This document shows positions 11,151 to 19,729 of a stretch of 30,827 bases of DNA, piece after piece. Both the position numbers and the translations under genes were made by a program. Source of the stretch: Tulasnella sp. 424. Taxonomy: Eukaryota; Basidiomycota; Agaricomycetes; Cantharellales; Tulasnellaceae. The notes under the pieces were generated by a model. That model did no database searches and was not told the origin of the DNA. It worked only from the letters and a program-made list of their open reading frames with translations. The first letter of the stretch is position 1. Each line of letters starts with the position of its first letter. Location: assembly GCA_019633425.1 (NCBI GenBank), contig WSUB01000300.1, forward strand, positions 1 to 30,827. The letters run 5' to 3'.

Positions 11151-11870
11151 GTATGCGACGAGTTGAGAGGTGGTTGTCGCGGTCGAGGTAGTTGGCGGTG
11201 AGGGCTGCCGTAACAATAGGCCAGGCACGAGCTCCCAGCTTCTCGAGGGAGTCGCAGGTTCTCCTCGGCAATTTGAAGAGCCTTTGCATCTGTGAGATAA
11301 GATAACGACCGTCAGGAACACCGGTGAAATATTCGAACTGGCGTCGTGAGTTCGCCAAGATGTGCCGACCTACCGGCAGTCCGAATACCGTCGATATAGT
11401 TGGGGGTTACACCCTCGGCTTCCAGGATCTCGTTCACTGTGGACCAGCACCATGCAGCACCACCGGGTGGAGACCGACGGAATAGAGGAAGCTCAGGGTG
11501 AGCGCGAGGTCATCGAGGTGATCCAATGCAGCTCCTCCAATCTTGATGACAGCGAACTTGGCGGGTTCGCCTGGGTGGGATGAGGCAGAGAATATACGAA
11601 GATAGCTTTCGACCTCGCGCTTCGTACCGATAGAATACAGCAGCCGTGTGATAGTATCCTAGAATGTGTCGAAGTCAGCCCACTGATGTTCACGGCTCTC
11701 AACGATAATAAAAATTTACCGTCAGTCTGGGCGAGCTCTGCATGAACCTAGTAGACCCGAACGACGCCGATGCCACTCTGGAAGCGTCGGCGACGGCATT
11801 TCGAGGTAGTCAGGCTGCGAGGAAGACGGCGAGCAGTTACGACCCGCAATTGCTGGACGCGGGGATGTGC
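11150..11870 (-). pseudogene. Acetylglutamate kinase (arginine biosynthesis, ARG5,6 type) 5' fragment fused to FAS
   Basis: The minus strand encodes a basic, Arg/Ser/Thr-rich stretch (LRVVTARRLPRSLTTSKCRRRR) resembling a mitochondrial presequence, then HAELAQTDG, an intron (near 11722-11662), DTITRLLYSIGTKREVESYL, FAVIKIGGAAL (the Lys-Gly-Gly of amino acid kinases), LALTLSFLYSVGLHPVVLHG with GAGPQ, NEILEAEGVTPNYIDGIR, an intron, DAKALQIAEENLRL, and LEKLGARAWPIVTAALTANY with LDRD. These are hallmark segments of the mitochondrial enzyme that phosphorylates N-acetylglutamate. A one-base loss after GAGPQ and another after ENLRL break the frame, and TAG precedes HAELAQ unless an intron ends there. 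After YLDRDN the sequence switches to FAS at QLV. The kinase C-terminus and the reductase half are absent. Confidence 0.91.
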
Positions 11871-12240
11871 GAGGGGAGAGTTGAGGGAGGGAGACGAGAA
11901 AAAGAGATTTCTGGAGGTGTAAGGGAATATAGAAGCTTCGGTGAATATGGGGAGTTTGATCCCGCCCGTTGGGTTTCGTGCACGTCCGACAGCAAGAATG
12001 GACGCGCTAGTACCGCTGTGGTCGTTTGAACGGCGGCAAATAGGAGGTAGAGCGGTCGCTTCATGGCTGGAAGCGTCAACGGCCTTGATGCGGATGGGAG
12101 ATAAAGGTCGAGTAATTGAAAGCTTCCAGCCACGAGCAGTTTTTAGAGCAGGAGGATCAGAGAGAGAGAGAGAGGGGGGAACGGTCGAAACAGAAATCGA
12201 AACAGAGGCGACGATTACGTAAGCGGAATATGTTGGAACC
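11871..12240. other. Spacer between ABCC and acetylglutamate kinase fragments
   Basis: The spacer contains a short (GA)n run near 12160-12175 and, on the minus strand, a small open stretch beginning MKRPLYLLFAAVQTTTAVLA near 12133 that looks like a signal sequence but matches nothing I know. It may be the promoter and leader of the acetylglutamate kinase fragment. No other feature is visible. Confidence 0.35.
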
Positions 12241-13690
12241 AGCGTTAGGTTTACCGGGAGGAAGACTGCATTTTCCGAAGAGGAACGAGAGACAGGCTTA
12301 GAAGAGAGAATAATGCGGGAACTAGCATAATAAGACTCACGACCCATAACAGCCAACCCGAAGAAGCACGAAATTCCGAGCAAGCGGTGCAAGAAATTCG
12401 TCCCAATTACGATCTCGAGCATCTACGCAAGGTAAATCATGAGTTAGAAAGCCTCGACTGACTGCGCAAAAAAAGAAAAAAGTGCCTGCAACTCGCCGAC
12501 AAACGAAAGCATGTGCCGCGCGAATTCAGTAACCCAATCCACGTCCGTAGTCATGAGGGTCATGACCTGAACCTTGGTCGAGAATTCCTTTTCTCCGCGG
12601 ATGAAGCCTCTTCAATGTGGATGCTATCGCCTCCGGGCAACGGAGCGGCGTAAGCTGCGGGCGACGAAGGAACCGAGGTGGCTGGGGTGGTCGTGCTGGG
12701 CGTGGTCGTCACGAGGATGGTGCGGTGGTTGGAGCTGCAGCTGACGCGATGTCTTTCCCGACGAGCGTTTTGGCGAAGAGCACGATGTTGGGTTGGACTC
12801 GGAGGCGGACTTGGAGCATCGTGGTTAAAATTGACCTGAATAACGTGAGTTGGAGGTCCTTTTTCAATAACTCTGAATGGAGAAGCTGGTCAAACGAGCG
12901 ACAGACGCACCGCAGTTGACCAGTAAGAGCTATTCCAAACGGGAAAAGGAGACCTCTTCAGCGACAAATGGGCAAACCGCAAGGCAACGGAAGGTACGCA
13001 CTGTAGTTGACAGCAATGCTGAAGAACAGCCCTGTATCCGAGCATGACCACGGGAGTGGTGCATGCGAAGAGGAGCACGGAGTAGATTGATTCGCGGACG
13101 TAGCCTGTAACGTTGGCGTGCACTGTGGATGCGCTTGAGGATAGCGTTTTGGCGGAGTAAAGTCGCTCGGGTGGGAAGTGAGCCTTGGGACCGCGGTTGG
13201 TGAAAGACGCGATGCCGAAGAGAACGATGTAGGGTGCGAGTGAAGTAAAGTCGAGGATTTTCGTGAAAGGTGCTTCCGGAGCAGATGTGAGAGACGGGGG
13301 GAGTGGGAGACGAGTGGCGTACGGGGAGGTGGCAAGGGTGGCCATGCTCCAAATGTGCATGACGGAGGTCCAGTGAGCTTCGACCTCGACTTCGCCAATC
13401 GTGTATAGAGAGAGAACGAGGATGTAGAAGGAGAAGGCCAGCTGCAGCGACGAGGCGACAATGTGAGGAATTCAGAGCCAGCCGAGTGAGATGGCGTCGA
13501 AAATGACGAGCACCAGGAGGGCAGTCTGGATAACTTTGCGGACGAGCATCTAAATGCCATTGACAGCAACCAAAAAAATAATAAAAATAATCAGACAATT
13601 TTACACTTTCGTTCCAATTCGAGCGACTCGCACCTTGTCCCAGAATTTATCTTCGTCTATGGGCCTGCCGTCGAGAAAGTCAAGATGTAT
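12240..13690 (-). pseudogene. ABCC-type (MRP-like) ABC transporter N-terminal fragment
   Basis: Minus-strand reading: a short exon ending IDEDKFWDK (near 13640), an intron, then hydrophobic segments MLVRKVIQTALLVLVIFDAI and LQLAFSFYILVLSLYTIG, the stretch HFPPERLYSAKTL, VTGYVRESIYSVLLF, then VRLRVQPNIVLFAKTLVGKD, VQVMTLMTTDVDWVTEFARH, LEIVIGTNFLHRLL and GISCFFGLAV. The MTLMTTDVD region and what follows are characteristic of the first transmembrane domain of fungal ABCC transporters. Both nucleotide-binding domains are absent. An in-frame TGA follows LGWL near 13480, and frames shift near 12980. The 3' end decays near 12240, just before the acetylglutamate kinase leader. Confidence 0.85.
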
Positions 13691-14019
13691 TGCGAGGAGC
13701 CGGGACTCGGACGACCGTCCAAACTCGAGTTGGACGGCCCGCCCTTAACCTGCGATCCACACCCCTTGCACCTCAACCCTCATTAGTTACGATCTCAGCA
13801 GCCTCGCGGCACACAAGAGACGTTTTCGTGCAGGAGGTGAGTAAGGGTGGGATGGTGGTTGAGAGAAACAAACGGTGGGTTGGTGGTCAAGAGAGAGTTG
13901 GCAAATAACGCGGGTTTCTTTTTTTTAAGAAAGGCCCGTGTTCGGATTCTTTTTTGGACTCCTCGTCCCTCGCTACCTACTCTCAAACTGAACTACGCTT
14001 CTTACTCGTCTACCCAGAC
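13691..14019. other. Intergenic region with a palindrome and no gene
   Basis: This region separates the minus-strand mosaic from the dioxygenase gene. It holds a palindrome at 13715-13737 (8-bp stem CCGTCCAA/TTGGACGG around ACTCGAG) and a T-rich tract at 13917-13927. I see no convincing coding sequence. Confidence 0.5.
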
Positions 14020-14111
14020 TCTTCATTACACTGCTCTTTCATTCCAACTTCTTTCTTCTTCATATTCTTTCTGATCTTCGCCCAAACTTTAGCACACCGC
14101 CACCCACCCCA
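14020..14111 (+). promoter_or_regulatory. CT-rich leader/core promoter of the dioxygenase gene
   Basis: A strongly pyrimidine-rich tract (14025-14085, many CTTT and TTCTTC runs) is followed by CACCCCA immediately before ATG at 14112. Such CT stretches mark transcription starts in many basidiomycete genes. The call rests on composition and position only. Confidence 0.4.
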
Positions 14112-15690
14112 ATGAACCACAGCGTCGCTCACCTCGACTCGAACCCAACGCCAACTCCTCAATCCTCTGGGCACGTGGAGCCCATTTCCATGTCACAGGA
14201 TGGACCTCAGTATGTGCAATCTTGCTTAGACCGAATCCCTGGTACTCAAAAAGCTTATTTCCTAGAACCAAACGCCTGGGCAAGAACGCCCAAAAAAGGC
14301 TTCTTCGCAAGCAAATGGAGGAGGGCCTCGGTCCTCTCCCCAAAATTCATGCCACAGCTCAACCAGCAACTGGGCCTAAAAAAAAGAAAAGGGCACACAT
14401 GCGTAGCACCGAGGCGAAAGCCCGTCGCTTAGGAGCAAAACTTCGGAAGTGGATGATCAAGCTGCCATCTCAAAACGGTGCGCTGTTGTCCCCTAGCATT
14501 GTGGCCCTTCTAAGTCTGTTTTTAAAATAGGTTTTTTGCATGATGTTTCTGTTGAGGCTCTTGACCTCTTCGACGGCTCTAAGAGACCCACCACAGCCAT
14601 GGTAGCCCAGTCTTTGGAAAGCTGGAGTGTCGATCCAACAACGTATACAGAAGCTCCAACCAATGGCATTTTCCTTCTTCGGCGCGATGCTTCTGGCCTA
14701 GACGATTTTGATGAAGACCCGGACGACCTTGGCGTGGCTCTGGCAGCCAAGCATCGCCTTTCGCATGTTGAACCGGTCGGTGAGGACGGTTGTGGTCTCC
14801 CCCCTACCAGCTCTCCAGTTCCTTTGGTGCTCGAGCCCGATTACGCTCTCATTCGCTATGAGCTGAGGCTTAGCCCCTCAGATGAGGCTCGACTTAGCGA
14901 AGCTGTGGTCGCAATGCGCAAAGCGTTGACCCACGGCGGCTGTGATCACCGTGGCCAAACGGAATCCTGGCACGTCGGGGTGTGGTCCAAGTACCGCCAC
15001 GTCCCCCATATGACAGCGGTCGTCGCTCAACAGTCTAACGAAGCCAAGAATGCTCTCAACAAATACGCCGGGCTGGTGGGGGAGTTGGTCGTCAAGCCAG
15101 TTGCAGCGCTGATCAAGGCGCTGGACCCATCGTACTATCGCCTGGCTACCCGGTAAGATCGCTTTCCTTTGTTGGGTTTGAGATGCTTGGGACTGACGGT
15201 CATCCGCAGTGTGAACATTTATGTCCACCTGGCCTGCGAGGAAAGCGACCCGCTGACACCAAACCTGAAATGGGGCCCTTTATTCAACGTTGCTGCGCTC
15301 CGCTGGGGTGCTGGTAGCGTTGCTCATTTGGACTTCGACCCAGCTGAGCTGTATGCATTTCTTCTCGCCGACATGAAATTCACAGGAGGACGGTTCTGCT
15401 TGCCTCATGCAGAACTTGCCATCCCGTTTGGACCGTACACAGTCATCCTCGTCCAAGCCGGAAAGCTCGTTCATTTCACTGAGGAGTTTCAAGGTTTGCG
15501 GTTCATATTTACAGGGTTCATCGACTACAACACCGCCATTCAGGCTGGGATCCACTGCAAGGAATTTTTGGAGCTCTCGGACGACGCCTTCATGGTTTGG
15601 ATAAAGGCACGGGTCGAAGCTCAGTGGGCAAAAGAACGCGCAATGGAAGACGCACGGGCAAAAAAGCTTCGGCTGAGGAAGAAGGCATAA
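14112..15690 (+). CDS. 2-oxoglutarate/Fe(II) dioxygenase-like protein (TET/JBP-type), four exons, intact
   Basis: Splicing of 14112-14209, 14266-14477, 14531-15152 and 15210-15690 gives one uninterrupted 470-residue frame. Introns are 56, 53 and 57 nt with GT-AG ends (GTATGT donor in the first, CTAAG branch in the second). The N-terminal third is basic (KKKKRAHMRSTEAKARRLGA), like a nuclear localisation region. The C-terminal third has an HxD pair (GSVAHLDFD, H350 and D352), then FTGGRFCLPHAELAIPFGPY, and KLVHFTEEFQGLRF with H399 and R408. This fits the iron ligands and 2-oxoglutarate-binding Arg of the double-stranded beta-helix dioxygenases expanded in agaricomycetes, some of which oxidise 5-methylcytosine and travel with KDZ transposons. 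It ends in a basic coiled tail (RAKKLRLRKKA). Substrate is inferred only; a protein-hydroxylating relative is possible. It stands alone among pseudogenes, which suggests recent arrival or selection. Confidence 0.8.
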
Positions 15691-16463
15691 CCTCCCACTT
15701 TCGCATTATCACCTGCTTTTAATGGTTGTATTGCATTCCACTGTTCAATAACCAATCAAACCCAATGACAGAACCTAATTGCGCGAGCGAGAGTGTGCCA
15801 AACCCTGAGTTAAAGCAGTCAGTCCGTTTCTGCGTTTTCGGACGCCATCATTGCAAACCACCGACACACACAAGTCAAATGTAAGGTGTCAAAAAATAAT
15901 GAATTACTCGCTTCAGGTGTGGCAGATAGCACAGAGCAACCTTCAGCATCTGACGGCTCAGGCCTAGTAACGAAAAGAGGAAGAGGGGAAACAAACAGGG
16001 TCAAGCGAAGCCGAGCGTCAACTTCGACGTTTGCACCGTTTCATCGTCGACTGGCATCACACTTCCACTTCTCCGTGCCAAGCACCAAAGATACCATGAA
16101 CTACCATCAGCTCTAGAGCAGGCAGAGAATCTGCATCAGCTCTGGAAGGAATCGAGTTTCCAGACAGGTGAGTAATGCGCACCTTCTCTCCTCGACGTTA
16201 ATCTCTCGCCCTGACCCCAGTGCTGCACATACAAGCCTGTGAGTCGCCTCATTGCTCCTCCCACGGCCACCACTGCTAACTAGAGTGTCTACCAGAAAAG
16301 GCTATGCTCAGAAACCTTACTATTAGCCATGCGTAAAACTAGCCATCCCCCGGGCAGTCGGCTTTAGCCATCGGTCCTGCATGTACGGCACGATGGTTTT
16401 ATTAGGCCTTCGGGCCCTTCATCTACTAACCTTGCCCTTCCCCAACTGAACCTGAGCAGAAGC
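15691..16463. other. Intergenic region, no supported gene
   Basis: This holds the 3' flank of the dioxygenase gene, then sequence with a few splice-like GTGAGT and AG sites near 16170-16230 and a small hairpin (GGCCTTCGGGCCC near 16405-16418). No conserved protein is recognisable in any frame. Confidence 0.5.
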
Positions 16464-17379
16464 TTGTCTGGCCAGAAATCGAATCAGGAGTCACACCTTC
16501 AGATCAGCATAGTCGCTCCCACTCATTCCGATTCAGCGGCGCCGCCTCCTAGGCCTCACACTTCGCCCCTTTCTATTCTAATTCACCCTCTGATGCATAA
16601 ATGGCTTGCTAGTGCTCAACGCAAATCACTCCTCAATACCACCTTCGACTCTCCCGACAGTGCATCTACCCTTTCATCCTCCTCATCACCGCCAAGCCGT
16701 CGGGGATGACACCGACTGCCCACGATTGCCCACATTTCCAGTACCAGTAGCTACCAACGGCATCCGACTCCGGTCCATCATCAGCCGCGTCGGATGGTCT
16801 CGCCACGTCGTCGTCTGCCTTTGCCAATCACGACGCGACGAGTCCGACGTTGATCAGCCCAGTGCCAATTCGTTCCAAGCCGCTGCCACCACCACAACTC
16901 CCTCCAGCAGTAGCAGCCCTCCAACGCGCCCAACCACCCCTATCTCCAAAGTCGTTCCACTACTCCACCTTCAAACCTCCCCAAGTCGTGCTGAACTCGA
17001 GGTTGTTGTCACCTGCGAGCGGTCGGCCCATGTGTTGCGGCGAACGTGCCAACTCTCCCAGAAAATCGCTCAAGCTCCAACATCCCTAGGACTGCCGTCG
17101 ACGGAATCCATCGACGCTGGCCACGTCACCGCCGTTCTGGAGCGATCAATGGGCACCCCGTAAGTCGGCCTCCTCATTAGAAACTGGACCAATTGGCTTT
17201 CACCTCCCTCAGCCAGTCTATCCCTTTTGTTACCGCCATTCAGCTGCATCCAGACTCCCTTTAGAACTCGCACCACCACCCGTGCAGACATTTACCAAAA
17301 GAACATCAACGGTTAAAGTCGAGTCAGGGTTGTGGAGGCGAAGTCAGAGGGGACGATTTCAGGGAAGCGCTGCTACGAT
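16464..17379 (+). pseudogene. Ser/Pro-rich coding remnant, unidentified
   Basis: Two plus-strand frames carry long Ser/Pro-rich stretches, for example SPVPIRSKPLPPPQLPPAVA (near 16860-16915) and PSSSSSPPTRPTTPISKVVP in the next frame. A plausible intron (GTAAGT at 17161, ending CTCAG near 17213) follows. Composition resembles the disordered region of a fungal regulatory or membrane protein, and it lies directly upstream of the channel-like fragment, so it could be an upstream part of that gene or another fragment. In-frame stops argue against an intact gene. Confidence 0.3.
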
Positions 17380-18195
17380 CCAGAGGTATCCGCTTATTGA
17401 CTTCTTGATTGAGCGGATACGTTTCTGGGTTCTGGCATCGCGACTGTTGGAGATTACCGCGACGTGTAGGCTTCGCTCTCTCCCCCACCGAAGGTCCCAT
17501 CCCAGCATGCTCGTCCCTTCACAAAGCCGAGCTCCAGGGCCCCCGGCCTGTTCGAACCAAGAGATGAAGGAGGTCCGTCCCACTTTCACCCCCAGGCAGG
17601 AGTTTGCACAAAGGTGAGGAGGGTGTGCTGCCAGCTCTTCGTCATCCTATAATAGCTGACATTGCTTTCACGAGGCCCCAGTATGCTCAATTTGGTAGCA
17701 CTTTCAGCTTGTTGCACGCCGCCTGTAGATGGTTTATGAGCAAGAAGCGGTGCGCGAAGGTATGGTTCGTCCTCATTCACTGGCAACTTGAGCACTGAAT
17801 ATCCTTCACTCTGCAGCACAACCGCATCGTGATGACCATCGTATTCTTTATCCCTCTCACTGTGATTACGCTCATCGAGTCTTAGCTCGATGTCCGGGCC
17901 AGCCTCGTCATCCGGAACCTTTACGACGGTGTGGACGAGGGAGAAGAGGAGGATCCAAAGAACCAAGATCCGGAGCCGGACCGCGAGAACGGAATGGAGA
18001 TGAGCCGAGTTCCGTTCAGTGATCTCGTCAAGGATTTCCCCAACTCCTACCAGGTGCGTTTCTAGTGATCTAGCGGAAAGTGCTTGGCAGCGGTTGATCA
18101 AGGTGTTGTAGTCCATGGAGTCCTCCATCTGGCGGAGATCAATGCTCTGAAACGACAAATTGCAGAACTGTCGGAGAAGTTGGATGGGAAATAAT
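17380..18195 (+). pseudogene. Membrane-protein C-terminal fragment, possibly YVC1-like TRP cation channel
   Basis: Plus-strand reading across frames: FLIERIRFWVLASRLLEI, EGPIPACSSLHKAELQGPRP, GEEGVLPALRHPIIADIAFT, RPQYAQFGSTFSLLHAA and RWFMSKKRCAK. After an intron (17761-17817) come HNRIVMTIVFFIPLTVITLI (one transmembrane helix) and ES, a TAG, then LDVRASLVIRNLYDGVDEGE with a very acidic linker, and FSDLVKDFPNSYQ. After another intron (18055-18110) the last exon gives LAEINALKRQIAELSEKLDG and a natural stop at 18193-18195. The order helix, acidic linker, FPN motif and coiled coil resembles fungal YVC1-type channels, from memory only. The TAG at 17883-17885 probably replaces a CAG codon. Confidence 0.45.
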
Positions 18196-18467
18196 CTAGT
18201 CATTGTATGTTTGTACGATATGTACAACTAACCGCTCAAGATTTATCTGGTTCGGAGCAAAGGCATCGAAACGGGAATGGAATGTACCTCATTCGAACGG
18301 CGCGGGAAACGATACCTTCCTCCCAAGCCCCATCGATACTTACCACTACCCTTCCTTGAACACCGATTGCTAGTCGAAAAAACGTCACGCTACATTGCCA
18401 AATTTCTTGTGTTCACGCGACCAGACTCCGTCGTGAGCAAAAGATAAGATAATATCGTATTTAGGGA
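18196..18467. other. 3' flank of the channel-like fragment
   Basis: AT-richer sequence between the stop codon at 18195 and the start of similarity to the 5.7-6.3 kb segment at about 18468. No gene is seen. Confidence 0.4.
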
Positions 18468-19600
18468 TGTAACATGTACATTCAGAGTGGATAGAATGAG
18501 ATATAGAACGTTCTTAGCGCGGAGGAAGCATCACAACACCTTGGGGAAAACGACTTGAAAGTTAGCTTGTAACGGCCTCGCTCCTTGTGTCGAACAGCAG
18601 CCGGTGTCGGAGGGCTCAATCTCCTGGGAGTTGTTTTGAGGGATGTAGTGGTGACGTGTCCTGAGACAGGGTCGACGGGTCTGGTGGTGGGAACGTTCGG
18701 TCCTGCAACGGGAGCCTTTCTCATCTCCATCGCCCAACAGCACCCCACTCGTTTCCCCCTCCCCCAACCTCTCTCTCCGTTGACCACCATCTCAGCTCGA
18801 CAGCTCAGACTCAGTAAATACAATGTCCTCCCCTGGATCATTCACCTTCATACCTCTTTCCCTTCCTTTCATTGGGCTCCCAGCCAGTTCAATCTCTTGT
18901 CCCTGTCCGCTTCCCCAACCTCACCCCAAGTAGATTTCGTTCTTGACTTGCAAGGCCACTTGCATGCTCTGCCGTCGCCATCCCCACTTCCGAGTCCTTC
19001 GACTCCCTTACCACTAACAGCCTCGAGGCTATCAAACTCCATGACCAAACGTCCTTTCATACTCTCGTCATCGAACCCCATCTCTCCAACACCTTCGGAC
19101 AACCCTCTCCCATGCTCAATGTCGCCGGTGCTCCTGTCTCAACATCGGAAGCTGAAGTCATGTGCATCTTCCTCGCAGCTCTTGACTTGGCATTGCTCTC
19201 TCCGACAGTCCCAAGTCTCCATCATCCAGCGCATGCTATGTACAGCCTCTTCACTGCTTTCCGCAAGATCAAGGTGCCAGATGGTTCGGACAGGAGCAAC
19301 GTTCCATTCTCGCGAGGTGATGCTGCATGCTCAGCGCCCCTTCCTAGCCATCCACGTTCCACACACGCTCTATCTGTACCAAAAAGGCAAGCCGAAATCA
19401 TCAACACCCTTAGGGCCGGGCCGGTTGGTTTCAAGCCAGGCTCCGTCATCGGCATTCGCCAAGTCGTTACCATTGCAGCAGCCAACCCTAATTTCACCAT
19501 CATCCTCTAGGGGACTGGCGGTGGGCGCTTAAGGTCGCCTGTCAACTCGTCGCTTACACAGACAGGGCCGTTTCCCTTGCTGTTGTAAAGGTCCCAGCCT
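18468..19600 (+). pseudogene. Unidentified gene, longer copy B (upstream region and first exons)
   Basis: The first 660 bases match 5668-6312 inverted, including the promoter region, ATG at 18823 (MSSPGSFTFIPLSLPFIG), a short intron beginning GTAGAT after QPHPK, and an exon ending SNTFGQPSPMLNVA. Copy B then continues about 470 bases further with two competing open frames. One reads YSLFTAFRKIKVPDGSDRSN and RQAEIINTLRAGPVGFKPGS to a stop at 19510; the other reads PFLAIHVPHTLYLYQKGKPK. I cannot decide which frame was real and recognise no family. It lies directly upstream of a FAS fragment, as in copy A. Confidence 0.45.
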
Positions 19601-19729
19601 GAAAACGTTCCGCTCGCCTCCCGTTCTTGACGTCTACCTTGAGATCTGATTCAAAAAGGTATGCTGTTTGCCATGGAATAGAACCTGCCCGCGTGCTAAA
19701 CTCTCAAGCACGATGCCACTCGTTTACTG

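Noticed and set aside
3700..13690. Complete Helitron
   Set aside because: No 5' TC and 3' CTRR with adjacent hairpin could be fixed at the edges, and no Rep/helicase gene is present. It stays a hypothesis for the mosaic.
14112..15690. KDZ transposase linked to the dioxygenase
   Set aside because: No transposase motif is found in the flanks within this window.
17586..18227. Minus-strand protein of 213 residues opposite the channel-like fragment
   Set aside because: The plus strand has the better reading, with splice sites, a coiled coil ending at a stop and family-like motifs.
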